Positions 46,468 to 55,994 of a DNA stretch of 64,000 nucleotides are shown piece by piece. Position 1 is the first letter of the stretch. Every line of letters begins with the position of its first letter. The stretch is from Paraburkholderia dinghuensis (GTDB lineage: Bacteria; Pseudomonadota; Gammaproteobacteria; Burkholderiales; Burkholderiaceae). The position numbers and the translations under genes were made by a program. The notes beneath the pieces are model-generated. The model was given only the letters and a program-made list of their open reading frames with translations. It ran no database searches and was not told the origin of the DNA. The stretch is from NCBI RefSeq assembly GCF_003837865.1, contig NZ_RQIS01000009.1:206868-270867 (forward strand). The letters are read 5' to 3'.

Positions 46468-48444
46468 ATGCGCAATGACGTTCAACCGGCCGACGCTGAG
46501 GCGGCCGTGCGGGCCGTTTGGCCCGCGCCGTCACTCCGGAAGGCGCACGAACGTTCGGAGACGTTCGGGCTGAGGTCGTCGGCGCGGCCGGACTATGACG
46601 TCCTCACGAGTGCGGGACTCACGCTCAAGCGCGAACAGAACCGCGCGTTGTGCGCGCATGCGATGCCCGTGATGGAAACGCTGCACGAGCAGATCATCAA
46701 TACGCAGAGCATGATCGTGTTGACGAATGCCGAAGGCCTGATACTCCACTCCGTCGGCGACGACGACTTCCTGCAGCGTGCGGAGAAAGTGGCGTTACGT
46801 CCTGGCGCAAACTGGTCCGAGAACCGGCAAGGCACGAATGCGATCGGCACGGCGCTTGCCGAAAGCTGTGCGATGGTGGTCCACGGCAACCAGCACTATC
46901 TCTCGGCAAACCAGTTCCTGACATGCTCGAGCGTGCCGATTATCGATCCGTACGGCGATGTGATCGGCGTGCTAGACGTGACAGGAGATCATCGCAGCTA
47001 TCACCCGCACACGATGGCGCTCGCGAAGATGTCCGTGCAGATGATCGAGAATCATCTGTTCACGACGACCTTTCAAGAGACGTTGCAAGTATCGTTTCAT
47101 AGTCGTCCTGAGTTTCTCGGGACGCTGATGGAAGGCATCGTCGCATTCACAAACGATGGGCGCTTCCTGTCCGCGAACCGCAGCGCGCAGTTTCAGCTCG
47201 GGATGCCGCTAGCCGGGTTGCGGGCGCACACGTTGTCGTCGCTGTTCCAGCTCACGAGCACGCAACTGATCGATCGCGTCCGTGGGAGTCTCGATCCGTA
47301 CACCATGCTGAACCTGAGCAATGGGACCGTCGTCTGCGCCCGCGTGCAGTTCAGGCGCGCGTCGGCCGCTGAAGGCAGCCGCCCGGCCGACGTGCACGAC
47401 AGCGCACGTCGGCCCGCGCGCGCAAGCGTCCCGCAACCGGCCGCGGTTCTGTCGCGGCTCGGGTACCTCGACACGGGCGACGTTCAGGTGGCGTCGGTCA
47501 TCGCGAAGGTCCGCAAGGTGATCGGCAAGGACATCCCGATTCTGATCACCGGCGAAACCGGTACCGGCAAGGAACTGCTCGCCCAGGCGACGCACAATGA
47601 TTCGCCGCGTCGCGACGGGCCGTTCGTCGCGGTCAACTGCGCCTCGATTCCGGAGACGCTGATCGAATCTGAACTGTTCGGCTACGAAGAGGGTGCGTTT
47701 ACCGGCGCACGGCGAAAGGGCGCCGTTGGCAAGTTGCTGCAGGCCAACGGCGGCACGCTCTTTCTTGACGAAATCGGCGACATGCCGCATCCGCTGCAGG
47801 TGCGTCTGTTGCGCGTGCTGCAGGAGCGGGTCGTCAATCCCCTCGGTTCGGCAAAGAGCATCCCTGTCGATATCGCCATTATTTGCGCGACGCACCGTGA
47901 TCTGCGCGAGTTGATCGCGCAGCACCGTTTCCGCGAGGATCTCTATTACCGGCTCAACGGCCTCGTGGTTCGGCTGCCGCCCCTGCGCGATCGCAGTGAC
48001 CTTTCCATCGTGATCCAGAAGATGTTGCAGCACGAATCGGCGGCTAGCGCGGGCCATCGGCCGCTCAGTGTCGCGCCTGATGTCATGGCGCTGTTCGAGC
48101 GCTGCACCTGGCCGGGCAACTTCAGGCAGCTCGGCAACCTGCTGCGCACTGCGGCAGCGATGGTCGACGACGATGGGGTGATCCGGCGCGAGCATTTGCC
48201 TGAAGACTTTTTCGAAGACCTGCGTTGCGACGATGCGCTGGGTGCAGCGGCGCACGCGCCGCACCTGGGCGGCGTGCCCGTCCCGCACGGCGGAAGTCTG
48301 CAGGACGTCGCCACGTCGGTCATTGCGGCCGCACTCGCGCGCCACGGTGGCAACGTGTCTGCTGTGGCGCGCTCGCTCGGCGTGTCGCGCAACACGATCT
48401 ATCGCAGGATGCCCGCAGCGGCGCCTGAGCGCGATGATGACTGA
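46468..48444 (+). CDS. AcoR-like sigma-54-dependent activator
   Basis: 658 aa enhancer-binding protein. N-terminal GAF-type sensor (about 80-230; [42 protein letters not shown]), a linker with PAS-like part, AAA+ domain (Walker A GETGTGKE, sigma-54 contact loop [25 protein letters not shown]) and a C-terminal Fis helix-turn-helix ([21 protein letters not shown]). GGAGGA precedes the ATG. The relatives are activators of acetoin and alcohol oxidation (AcoR, BmoR). Divergent from the PQQ operon that carries a -24/-12 promoter, which is its likely target. Confidence 0.94.
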   Translation: MRNDVQPADAEAAVRAVWPAPSLRKAHERSETFGLRSSARPDYDVLTSAGLTLKREQNRALCAHAMPVMETLHEQIINTQSMIVLTNAEGLILHSVGDDDFLQRAEKVALRPGANWSENRQGTNAIGTALAESCAMVVHGNQHYLSANQFLTCSSVPIIDPYGDVIGVLDVTGDHRSYHPHTMALAKMSVQMIENHLFTTTFQETLQVSFHSRPEFLGTLMEGIVAFTNDGRFLSANRSAQFQLGMPLAGLRAHTLSSLFQLTSTQLIDRVRGSLDPYTMLNLSNGTVVCARVQFRRASAAEGSRPADVHDSARRPARASVPQPAAVLSRLGYLDTGDVQVASVIAKVRKVIGKDIPILITGETGTGKELLAQATHNDSPRRDGPFVAVNCASIPETLIESELFGYEEGAFTGARRKGAVGKLLQANGGTLFLDEIGDMPHPLQVRLLRVLQERVVNPLGSAKSIPVDIAIICATHRDLRELIAQHRFREDLYYRLNGLVVRLPPLRDRSDLSIVIQKMLQHESAASAGHRPLSVAPDVMALFERCTWPGNFRQLGNLLRTAAAMVDDDGVIRREHLPEDFFEDLRCDDALGAAAHAPHLGGVPVPHGGSLQDVATSVIAAALARHGGNVSAVARSLGVSRNTIYRRMPAAAPERDDD

Positions 48445-48855
48445 CGCGCGACTTCGTTTGCTTGCGTAACCACTACGCTGTTTCCAATCCTGCCGCTTGT
48501 CACAGGGGTGTTGCATGCAGCAACACCCCTGTGTCGTTATTCGGCAGCGTTCGTACTTCGAGCACGGCGCTGACCCCAGCCGTGAGCACGCGGCAACAAG
48601 GGGCTAAATCCGATCGGCTGCAAGTGGTGGATGCCTGGCTGGAGTTAGCTACGCCGTGAGTCTGAGAGGGTGAACCCGATACCCGATGTCCCCGGCGTCC
48701 CGCGGGGCGTTCACAGGAAACCAGCCAGGCAAAACGCCCCAGAACTTCATAAACTTGATGCAGCCGGTCCGGATCAAGGGCACCTTGGTACGGGCAAGCT
48801 TTCATCGACCCGAGAGCGCCAATCCGAACCGGCCAGGACTCTCGAGGTAATCATC
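48445..48855. other. Intergenic region after the activator gene
   Basis: About 410 bp. Starts with the strong stem-loop at 48501-48533. A minus-strand frame (48500-48805) reads plausibly at first (MKACPYQGALDPDRLHQVYE) but becomes unlike a protein and covers the terminator; I do not call it. Confidence 0.45.
48501..48533 (+). terminator. 14-bp perfect stem-loop after the activator gene
   Basis: CACAGGGGTGTTGC pairs with GCAACACCCCTGTG around a 5-nt loop. The following bases are only moderately T-rich (TCGTTATT). Likely terminator of the AcoR-like gene. Confidence 0.7.
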
Positions 48856-49317
48856 ATGAATGGGCGCAAGGTGTGCCAGCTATTGCTGATGCTGGCGGCC
48901 GTAGCTTTCAGTGGCGCGGCGATGGGAAGGGGACCTGGAGGCTATAGCGGCGGCGGTTTTTACCACGGCGGCGGCAGCGACGGCTGGGGCTCTTTTCACC
49001 ACGGCGGTTTTCACCACGGTCACGGTTGCTGCGTATCGTTTGGCGGCGTCTTTTTTGGCCCGAGCTTCGTCTGGGGCTATCCGTGGCCATGGTACGGCCC
49101 GCCGGTAGCCGCCTGGCCCGTGGTCGTCGGCTCAGCTGAGCAGGAGCCGGTTCAGTACGTCGAGCGGGAGCCAATCCAGCAACAGGAATCCGGCGGCGGC
49201 GGGGTGCCGGAACCGGGTTACTGGTATTACTGCGCGGCGCCGGAAGGCTACTACCCGAACGTCCGGTCCTGTCCTGGCGGATGGGAGCGGGTGCCGCCCC
49301 GGCCGCCAGGGACCTGA
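48856..49317 (+). CDS. Gly/His-rich secreted protein
   Basis: 153 aa with a signal peptide (MNGRKVCQLLLMLAAVAFSGAAMG). The mature N-terminal half is Gly/His-rich (GGFYHGGGSDGW, FHHGGFHHGHG), followed by a Trp/Pro/Gly segment and a conserved C-terminal cap YWYYCAAPEGYYPNVRSCPGGW with two Cys, a pattern common in proteobacterial exported proteins of unknown function. The His clusters might bind metals. GAGGT lies 9 nt before the ATG. No operon partner. Confidence 0.8.
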   Translation: MNGRKVCQLLLMLAAVAFSGAAMGRGPGGYSGGGFYHGGGSDGWGSFHHGGFHHGHGCCVSFGGVFFGPSFVWGYPWPWYGPPVAAWPVVVGSAEQEPVQYVEREPIQQQESGGGGVPEPGYWYYCAAPEGYYPNVRSCPGGWERVPPRPPGT

Positions 49318-49454
49318 GCGTCAGGCGCGTGTCCGCCGGGAACCCGTTGGCGGGAGTGGTTTGTGCATGTCCCGCAGGTTTCCGAACGTAGCAGCCATTC
49401 GAATCGTCGGTTTGTCGAATCGACGCGGGGCAACTGCGGGCTGAATCTGCCCCA

Positions 49455-50651
49455 CTAGCCGGTCAAGGAAGCCGCCACGGCCTTCCTGAACGGCATGAAG
49501 AGTGACGCGGCACGCAACATGACGTCTCGCGCCAGCCGTGCCGGAGCGGTGCTGTTCGTGAAGACGTCGGTGATAAACCGGGTAGCGAGATAGAGCGGCC
49601 TGGTCGCACGGCGGTGGCGGCTTTCGTACCGTCCCAGGACCGAGTCCGCGGCAATGTCGAGGCCGTTGAGTCGCGCATCGAGGATTTCTTTGCTCAGTGT
49701 TTCGACACCCACGAGCCCGAAATTAAACCCATGCGCGGTCACCGGATGCATGCCGACTGCAGCATCGCCCACTGTCGCGAAACGTTGCCCGACAAACCGT
49801 CCGGGATAAACGGAAACCAACGGGTAGACGTGACGCGTGCTCACCAGTTCCATGGACCCGAGCCGCCGCGCGAACCGCTGCTCGATGTTCATGCGGAATT
49901 CTTCCGGGGCGAGACGTGCAAGGTCCGCAATTTCGCGCCCTGGCAGCGTGAGCACCACAGAAGAGCGATGCGCGTTCGTCGATGGATCGGGATTCAACGG
50001 AAGCAGCGCGAGCGTCTGGTCATATCCGAACCACTCCCACGCCGTGTGATGATGGGGCTCGTCGTGCGTCATGCGGCAGACCAGCATGGATTTGCCGAAA
50101 TCGCGCATTTCGGCGGAAATGCCCATCATTTTGCGCGTAGTCGAAAAGCGGTTATCTGCCGCGACGATCAAACTGGCCGAGATGGTCAGTCCGCTTCCTG
50201 TCGTTACGCTGGCGCGCGTGCTGTCGGTTTTGATGCCGGTTACCGTTTCCGACGTGAGCAACGTGACGTTACCGTTCTCAGTCATGCCGCCGCGTAGCGC
50301 ATCATAGGCGGCCTTGCGGATCACGTAATTGGAAACGAGCCAGCCCAGTTCGCTGTGACCGCCCAGTTCGTGGCCGATCTCCAGTGCGTTCAGCGACGAT
50401 CCGTTGAAGACCTTGGCGGCGGAAAGCTGAGAGCGGTCGTCGGGTTCGATTCGATCCCAGAGGCCCAGTTGCTGCATGATTCGCGCTGACCGTTGGGTGA
50501 GCGCGATCTCGCGACCGTCAAATTTCGGATTCTCGATTTCGTCGAGCGATTGCTGTTCGACCACGACAATCCGAAGGCCAGATCCACTCAGTGATCGCGC
50601 GAGGCACAGGCCGACGGGCCCGGCGCCAACTATAACGATGTCTGTTTCCAT
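49455..50651 (-). CDS. ubiM: UbiH/UbiM-type FAD-dependent hydroxylase
   Basis: 398 aa class A flavin monooxygenase, acting in ubiquinone ring hydroxylation in this family. DIVIVGAGPVGLCLARSLSGSG is the FAD Rossmann motif (residues 4-25); ADNRFSTTRKMMGI is the DG-type motif (normally ADGxxS; here ADNRFS); FATVGDAAVGMHPVTAHGFNFGLVGVETL (about 290-318) is the GD motif and UbiH-family signature. UbiM rather than UbiH/F is my best match, not certain. Same strand as the bacteriohemerythrin gene upstream (162 bp apart). Confidence 0.82.
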   Translation of the reverse strand: METDIVIVGAGPVGLCLARSLSGSGLRIVVVEQQSLDEIENPKFDGREIALTQRSARIMQQLGLWDRIEPDDRSQLSAAKVFNGSSLNALEIGHELGGHSELGWLVSNYVIRKAAYDALRGGMTENGNVTLLTSETVTGIKTDSTRASVTTGSGLTISASLIVAADNRFSTTRKMMGISAEMRDFGKSMLVCRMTHDEPHHHTAWEWFGYDQTLALLPLNPDPSTNAHRSSVVLTLPGREIADLARLAPEEFRMNIEQRFARRLGSMELVSTRHVYPLVSVYPGRFVGQRFATVGDAAVGMHPVTAHGFNFGLVGVETLSKEILDARLNGLDIAADSVLGRYESRHRRATRPLYLATRFITDVFTNSTAPARLARDVMLRAASLFMPFRKAVAASLTG

Positions 50652-50813
50652 GGTGCGCGGACGACTTGTCCAGAAGAGGGGGGTGGGAGTCCGTGAAGGC
50701 TCGCGCGCAAACGCTGAGTCATATCGCAGACCGGGGGGGCGGCCTGGGCCGTCATGTCATTTGCGTGGCGCGGCAGCTGGCGGGCGATTCGAATCGACAG
50801 GCTTCCCGACGAT

Positions 50814-51236
50814 TCACGCGGCATGAGCAATGCCGTGTTCTCGCAAGTGATTGACCATCATCGAGTCCATTGTCGCCACATGATGCGTGAACCACTCCCG
50901 CGCCTCGCTTACCAGTCGCCGTCCCAGGTCGAAGCGGCCCTCGTCGACTATCTTGGCGCGTACGAGGCCGGCCACCTCCAGCACATGGCGATGGTGACCG
51001 GTGTGGCAGTGGCGTGGGCCAAAGTTCGTCGCTTCCATCCAGGATTCTTCCTGCGCGAAGTGCTGCTCGGTGTGAGCGATCCAGGTATCCAGCGCCGCAA
51101 CAAACGCTTCGTCGGTGGCACTGTCTGTCAAGTCGAGCAACTGGACATATTCGGCGTGGATCGTATCGACCTCAGGGTGTCCCAACTGCAAATCGGGAGC
51201 GAGTGCGGGCGCGCATTGGGGTACGGATAGGGTCAT
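50814..51236 (-). CDS. Bacteriohemerythrin
   Basis: 140 aa single-domain O2-binding di-iron protein. Ligand set: H27 (DTIHAEY), H59 and E63 (TEQHFAQEE), H78/H82 region (HCHTGHHRH), H119 and D124 (WFTHHVATMD), as in bacteriohemerythrins that carry O2 to membrane oxidases. A TTGACGCAAATTATCAA element begins 33 bp before the start. Just upstream of the UbiM-like hydroxylase, an O2-using enzyme. Confidence 0.9.
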   Translation of the reverse strand: MTLSVPQCAPALAPDLQLGHPEVDTIHAEYVQLLDLTDSATDEAFVAALDTWIAHTEQHFAQEESWMEATNFGPRHCHTGHHRHVLEVAGLVRAKIVDEGRFDLGRRLVSEAREWFTHHVATMDSMMVNHLREHGIAHAA

Positions 51237-51862
51237 GGCAGAAACTCGAAGCAGCCGATTCGGCTTTCTTGACGCAAATTATCAAGATAACAAAATGACC
51301 TGGTTTTCTCGCTGATTTGGCGCAAACGTCTCTTGATTGAACGTTTATTTGACATTTGGAGTTTTCGCGGGGGCCTGGTTACCCCGGGAGCGCTTGTTTT
51401 GTCGTCGTCGAAAGGGTGTCGGACGGTAGCGGTCGGTACGTAGCCGGTGGACGACAGGGAAATCGAGCCATATTTTGTACGCGCAAGCGATTAGCCAAAG
51501 AATTGGGGGAAGCGGGAGCAGTGGTTTCCGCGGCCAGACGATCCGGAGCGCGAAGCGCGAGAACGACCCATGCGACATAGCGTATCGGGATGTGCTTCAC
51601 GACCTGGCGCACGCTGGACCGAGACTCACCTGGCAACCGCGGCCCACACTGCCGATGCGGCTCGTGCATAGGCTCCAGCGATCCTCCTGGCATGGGCTTT
51701 CGCCGCTAACAGATTGATTTGGGGTCACTTTCCTGTCGCTGACCAACCCTTACGGGCGTTGCTGCATGTTACAAGTTGTCATAAAATATTGAAAATGGGG
51801 GGAAAGTCCCGCCGTGACAGTCGACACCACTACTCAAGCGCAAAACCAATACCGTAAAGATA
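51237..51862. other. Intergenic region, bacteriohemerythrin to glycosyltransferase
   Basis: About 625 bp. FNR-related element at 51269-51285; beyond it only mutually overlapping short frames that I cannot choose between. No recognised relic. Confidence 0.45.
51269..51285. promoter_or_regulatory. FNR-related element before bacteriohemerythrin gene
   Basis: TTGACGCAAATTATCAA shares TTGACGCAAAT with the FNR box upstream of the other hemerythrin gene (7140-7153), but has three extra bases between half-sites, so canonical FNR binding is unlikely. Confidence 0.3.
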
Positions 51863-52750
51863 ATGAAATTGCAGACGAATTCCATCGCGGTGGTTTTGGC
51901 TCCTCCTATTGGCGACAGCCTGATTGGCATGGTTCTCGTCAACAATCTGATTCGTAACGGGCACAATCCCATTGTTTTCGGTTGGGTGGCGGAACAGTTG
52001 TCGGAGTGGTTTCCGCAGGTCACGATTGGGCGACTGGATTCATATCGAAAGTCGTTTGACACGGTGATTGAATTCAGGGCGACCGGTGAGGGGAGCGCGC
52101 TGAGCCGGTCAGGCCGGACGATCTGCATATCCGAGTTACCCGAGTATCGTGGCTCCAAGCACATGATCGATCGTGTCGTGGACGTTGCAAGCAACTTCCT
52201 CCAGCTTCGGGACGTCACGCGATCAAACGGGATTACGGTACCGTCGCGTGTCAGCGTCGGTCGCTATCCGGACCGGGTTGCAATTCACCCGACGGGAAGC
52301 CATCCGGAAAAGATGTGGAGTCAGCGAAAATTTATTTCGCTGGCGCGATCGCTTTCTGCTTCCAACCTTCAGCCATGCTTTCTCGTCGCTCCAGGTGAGT
52401 TGTCCGCGTGGAGCGATTACGCGGCCTCCGGTCACGACATCAAGGCGCACGCGAGCCTGAGCGATGTAGCGACTGCAATCGCGGAATCCGGTTGGTTTAT
52501 CGGAAACGACTCCGGACTCGGCCATATTGCGTCTTCAATCGGCGTTCCGACTCTCAGCCTTTTCATGCGGCGAGGCCTGGCACGCGCCTGGCGCCCCGGT
52601 TGGGGGCCTGGAATCGTGGCCTTGCCGCCTGATGTCGTACCTTCGTCCGCACTGAAAGAGCTTCTGTGGAAACGGCTGCTATCGGTCCGTCGAGTGTTGT
52701 CCAGGTTCCACGCTCTCCGGGCTGTGAGTGCGTCGACGAAGAGTTCCTGA
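51863..52750 (+). CDS. Glycosyltransferase family 9 (heptosyltransferase-like)
   Basis: 295 aa GT-B fold enzyme, likely adding heptose or another sugar to LPS core or a glycan. Visible: AVVLAPPIGDSLIGMVLVNN (N-terminal nucleotide-fold start with the GD motif), IHPTGSHPEKMWSQRKF (acceptor-side G-S motif) and WFIGNDSGLGHIASSIGVPTLSLF (donor-binding signature of family 9; residues about 215-238). Slightly shorter than WaaC/WaaF. ATG has no clear ribosome-binding site. Isolated from other LPS genes. Confidence 0.85.
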   Translation: MKLQTNSIAVVLAPPIGDSLIGMVLVNNLIRNGHNPIVFGWVAEQLSEWFPQVTIGRLDSYRKSFDTVIEFRATGEGSALSRSGRTICISELPEYRGSKHMIDRVVDVASNFLQLRDVTRSNGITVPSRVSVGRYPDRVAIHPTGSHPEKMWSQRKFISLARSLSASNLQPCFLVAPGELSAWSDYAASGHDIKAHASLSDVATAIAESGWFIGNDSGLGHIASSIGVPTLSLFMRRGLARAWRPGWGPGIVALPPDVVPSSALKELLWKRLLSVRRVLSRFHALRAVSASTKSS

Positions 52751-52846
52751 GCCAGATCTGTCCTTGTGCAGGTCGGTACGTTACGACTTTCGGCTGCGCC
52801 GCGATCACGGACATCAACTACATAAACATAAATATTCTTCACTACG

Positions 52847-53344
52847 ATGCGATCAATCGAGCGCTTCCACCTGGGGCCGAATCACTCGGGCGTAGTATCG
52901 GGTCGACAGCGTTCCCGCTTATTCATCGACAATAGCGATACTGGTCTTGCCGTAGTCGGAAATTTAATTCGGTACCAGTTCGAAGCGCGGTTTTTCTTTA
53001 TCCTTATCACGTCCTGTGGTAAATCGTTTAATGAGTCTTTTGCAGTTACGCTGCTCGATAAAGGACCGACACGTGTCGTCGCTGAACGCGTAATTACCAC
53101 AGGTCACCACGGTGGATGGCTTCGGAATGCGTCTCCAGAAGGTGAAAATGGTCTTGTATTATGGCTATCTTCAGACGGATGTGACGCAGAGGATGTCCAC
53201 TATCGAGCCTCTTTCCGGTCGCATGGCATTCCATTGATCCGGCCTCGGATTGGTCTAAGGCGGCTCGCTGAAGGGAAGCATCACGTGCACAAACCAGTCG
53301 ACTTGGAAGCGACTAGCGAAGCGCTCGCGAGTATAGAAAAGTGA
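52847..53344 (+). CDS. Hypothetical protein, AT-richer, 165 aa
   Basis: Reads as a coherent protein (LFIDNSDTGLAVVGNLIRY, FAVTLLDKGPTRVVAERVI, GENGLVLWLSSDGCDAEDV) with codon use richer in A/T than most of the window. It follows the glycosyltransferase by 96 bp. No ribosome-binding site and no recognised family. A second frame (52666-52935) overlaps its start, so the N-terminus is doubtful. Confidence 0.5.
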   Translation: MRSIERFHLGPNHSGVVSGRQRSRLFIDNSDTGLAVVGNLIRYQFEARFFFILITSCGKSFNESFAVTLLDKGPTRVVAERVITTGHHGGWLRNASPEGENGLVLWLSSDGCDAEDVHYRASFRSHGIPLIRPRIGLRRLAEGKHHVHKPVDLEATSEALASIEK

Positions 53345-53698
53345 GAGCGATTTCCGGGGCGCGCCAGACACTCTCGCGCAAGAACTGTACGCGTTCGCTC
53401 CAGGTTCTCAAAAATTAATCCGGACTTCTCGCACTGAGCGTGCCCCTTTGGGGCGCGCGCTGCAGTCTACCTCCAGCATGGTTTGACACCCCGATGGATA
53501 CGCTGCCGCTCTTGAAATAAGGCTGAAGCCACGCGAGGTGCCATTGGCGAATCTGCGGCTTGCCGTACTGGTCGTGAAGTCGGTGTAACGCCCTGTCGTT
53601 GGGCAATATATTAGACAGCCGCTAGAATCCGCATCAGACAGCCGTTTTAGCGCACAGCCGAAATCCTTGCGGTATTTGGCGAAATCAGAGACTGATAC
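53345..53698. other. Intergenic region with possible gene relic
   Basis: About 350 bp. A minus-strand frame (53415-53606) contains LHDQYGKPQIRQWHLAWLQP and resembles a coding remnant, but has neither start signal nor recognised family. AGACAGCCG occurs twice (near 53613 and 53635). Confidence 0.35.
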
Positions 53699-54190
53699 AT
53701 GAAAACGCTGCTTATCGTCTATCACACGATGACCGGCGGAACGCAGCAGATGGCCGAGGCGGCCGCGCAGGCTGCGCGTGAGCAGCCGGGCGTCGACGTC
53801 CGGTTGCAGCGCGCGGACGCAACGGGCCCCGACGACGTACTCGCAGCAGACGGCTATCTGTTCGCGACGCCCGAAAATCTCGCGGCGATGTCCGGGATCA
53901 TGAAGGACTTTTTCGATCGCACCTACTACGCGGCGCTTGATCGCGTAAACGGGCGCCCATACGTGGCGATGATCTGCGCCGGCAGTGACGGGCAAAACGC
54001 GTTGCGACAGATCGATCGCATCGCTACGGGCTGGCGGCTCAAAAGCGTGGCGCAGGGACTCATCATCTGCACGCACGCACAAACGCCGGAACGGATCCTC
54101 GCGCACAAGACCATTGGCGCCGACGATCTTGCGCACTGCGCCGAACTCGGCGCCGGTCTCGCTGCTGGTCTTGCGCTCGGCGTGTTCTGA
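53699..54190 (+). CDS. Flavodoxin-like NAD(P)H-dependent FMN protein
   Basis: 163 aa flavodoxin fold: MKTLLIVYHTMTGGTQQMAE is the FMN phosphate loop (TxTGxTxxxA form), DGYLFATPENLAAMSGIMKDFFDRTYY (about 51-77) the ring-binding loop, and AMICAGSDGQNALRQ the next strand-loop. Likely an FMN reductase or electron-transfer flavoprotein; partner unknown. Convergent with the YciI gene. Confidence 0.85.
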   Translation: MKTLLIVYHTMTGGTQQMAEAAAQAAREQPGVDVRLQRADATGPDDVLAADGYLFATPENLAAMSGIMKDFFDRTYYAALDRVNGRPYVAMICAGSDGQNALRQIDRIATGWRLKSVAQGLIICTHAQTPERILAHKTIGADDLAHCAELGAGLAAGLALGVF

Positions 54191-54208
54191 CGCTCGCGCA
54201 CGGCGTGC

Positions 54209-54502
54209 TCACGCGAGGCGCGGATGCAGATTGATACCCGGTCCGATGCGCGTGACTTTGAACTCGGTGACCGCATAGGACGCGATTCCCTGGACGGCAA
54301 ACGGGTCCCTTGCGAGGATCGCGTCGAGCTGCGTGCGCTCGACATTCGACGCGACGATCACGCCGCCATCGCGCGGTACTTTCGGTCCTGCGGCCACGAA
54401 AATCCCGGCGGCGAAGTGCTCGTCGAGAAAACGCCGGTGGGCTTCGAGGGCCTCGTCGACTTTGTCGAGTGACACCAGGTAGGTGAGGTGGACGACAAAC
54501 AT
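54209..54502 (-). CDS. YciI family protein
   Basis: 97 aa: MFVVHLTYLVSLDKVDEALE, HRRFLDEHFAAGIFVAAGPKVPRDGG with conserved His and Asp, and DPFAVQGIASYAVTEFKVTR near the end, the YciI/YCII fold. Members include small hydrolase- or dehalogenase-like enzymes, mostly uncharacterised. GGAG 7 nt before ATG. 32 bp downstream of the MocR gene on the same strand, so probably co-transcribed with it. Confidence 0.88.
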   Translation of the reverse strand: MFVVHLTYLVSLDKVDEALEAHRRFLDEHFAAGIFVAAGPKVPRDGGVIVASNVERTQLDAILARDPFAVQGIASYAVTEFKVTRIGPGINLHPRLA

Positions 54503-54534
54503 TCAGAACTCCAGATTAAAATGGCGCGAGTCGA

Positions 54535-55929
54535 TCAGATGAGGACCTCATGCCGCGCAGACTGGTCGTCGGCAAGCAGGGCGGAGAGTTTGCGCAACGC
54601 CGCCTGTAGTTGACCGCGATTCGTGGTCGTGCCGAGTGAAATCCGGATGGCGGCGGCGCTGTGTTCGCCGACCTTGAATGCCGTGGATGGCGCGACCGCC
54701 AGGCCTTCGGCGCTGGCGACCGCGGCCAGTTCTCCCGGCGCCCAGTAGCGCGGCAGCTCGTACCAGAGATGGATGCCGTCGCCTGCCGACACACCGAGCG
54801 TCTGCGCCGCAATGCGCTGGCGTTCTCTCGCTTCGGTCCGCACCTCTTCGAAGAGGCGCACCGCGTTTCCGTCGCCGATCCACTGGGTGATGAGCGCGTT
54901 CGCGATCGGCGCGGTCATCAGCGAAAACGAGCGCAATGCAGTGATGAAACGCGCGCGCGCCGCCTCGTCGGGCAATGCGACGAACGCGGTCCGAAGACCT
55001 GGCGAGAGGCATTTCGACAGCGTGCCGATGTAACAGGTCGCGGTGGGCGCGAGCCGCGCGATTGGCGGCGGTGCGTGACGCGCAAAGAGCCAGTACGGAT
55101 CGTCTTCCACGATGCGAGCGCCGTGGCGCGCCGCGACCGCAATGATCGCGCGCCGCCGGGCTTCGGGCATCGTGACGGTCGTCGGGTTATTCAGCGTCGG
55201 GTTCAGATAGATGAACCGGGCTCGATGCGCGAGGCACGCCTCGTCGAGTGCGTCGGGACACATGCCGTCCGCGTCGGTCGCGACGGCCTCGACGCGCCGG
55301 CCCAGTTGCGGCGCGGCGTGCAGCAGGCCCGGATAAGTGAGCGGCTCGCTCAGGATCGCGTCGCCGGGTTCGGTGAATGCGAGGATCATCGCGGCGAGCG
55401 CTGCCTGCCCGCCGGGGCACATGGCCACGCGCGAATGCGCGACGCGGCCCAGCATCGGGTTCAGCCACTCCGCGCCCGCTTCGCAATCGGCCGGGCTGCC
55501 GCCGCCCACGTGATACGTCATCAGCAGATCCACGTTGCTGCGCATGAGCACTTGCGCCATGCCTTCGCGCAGCAGCGCTTCCATGTCGATACCGGCGGGC
55601 GGCGGCGGAATGTTCATGCTGAGGTCCACGCGCTGGCGCAGTTCGGCCTCTGGCGCAGCGATGAACGTGCCGAGCGCGCCGCGCGCATCGACCAGCCGTC
55701 GCCGGCGCGCTTCGTTCAGGCCACGCGTGATGGTGGTCAGATCGACGCCCAGCCACGCCGCGAGCTGACGTTGTGCCGGCAGCCGGTCGCCTGGGCGCAG
55801 GCTGCCGGTGGCGATGCTGCGCTCGATGAACTCGGCGATCTGGAGGTAGCGCGGGCCGGACTCTGTGCTCAGTGCCGACTGCCAGGCGGCCATCTGGGTA
55901 TCGGGGCTGGATGTGCGTTGCGGTGTCAT
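54535..55929 (-). CDS. MocR-type regulator (GntR helix-turn-helix fused to aminotransferase fold)
   Basis: 464 aa. Winged helix (about 38-90; GDRLPAQRQLAAWLGVDLTTITRGLNEA) followed by a class I aminotransferase domain: CPGGQAALAAMILAFTEPGD, YLNPTLNNPTTVTMPE, EDDPYWLF and GTLSKCLSPGLRTAFVA, whose Lys is the pyridoxal-phosphate anchor. These regulators use PLP or an amino-acid adduct as signal. ATG at 55929 is chosen; the frame extends to 55995 across the promoter region. Divergent from cyoA, with an inverted repeat between. Confidence 0.92.
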   Translation of the reverse strand: MTPQRTSSPDTQMAAWQSALSTESGPRYLQIAEFIERSIATGSLRPGDRLPAQRQLAAWLGVDLTTITRGLNEARRRRLVDARGALGTFIAAPEAELRQRVDLSMNIPPPPAGIDMEALLREGMAQVLMRSNVDLLMTYHVGGGSPADCEAGAEWLNPMLGRVAHSRVAMCPGGQAALAAMILAFTEPGDAILSEPLTYPGLLHAAPQLGRRVEAVATDADGMCPDALDEACLAHRARFIYLNPTLNNPTTVTMPEARRRAIIAVAARHGARIVEDDPYWLFARHAPPPIARLAPTATCYIGTLSKCLSPGLRTAFVALPDEAARARFITALRSFSLMTAPIANALITQWIGDGNAVRLFEEVRTEARERQRIAAQTLGVSAGDGIHLWYELPRYWAPGELAAVASAEGLAVAPSTAFKVGEHSAAAIRISLGTTTNRGQLQAALRKLSALLADDQSARHEVLI

Positions 55930-55940
55930 TTTGTCGCACT

Positions 55941-55994
55941 TGTATGGATGATGTCTTACAATAGCATGCCACTCCAAGTGCATCAATCCATACA
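55941..55994. promoter_or_regulatory. Inverted repeat between MocR and cyo operon
   Basis: TGTATGGAT at 55941-55949 and ATCCATACA at 55986-55994 are perfect inverted copies 36 bp apart; further TTGTATG and TACAATA fragments occur around. A candidate binding region for the divergent MocR regulator. Confidence 0.5.

Noticed and set aside
48500..48805. 101-codon minus-strand frame
   Set aside because: It runs through the perfect stem-loop at 48501-48533 and, after a plausible start, has unprotein-like composition. No recognised family.
51345..51717. Several overlapping 70-100 codon frames on both strands
   Set aside because: They exclude one another and none has a start signal or recognised motif.
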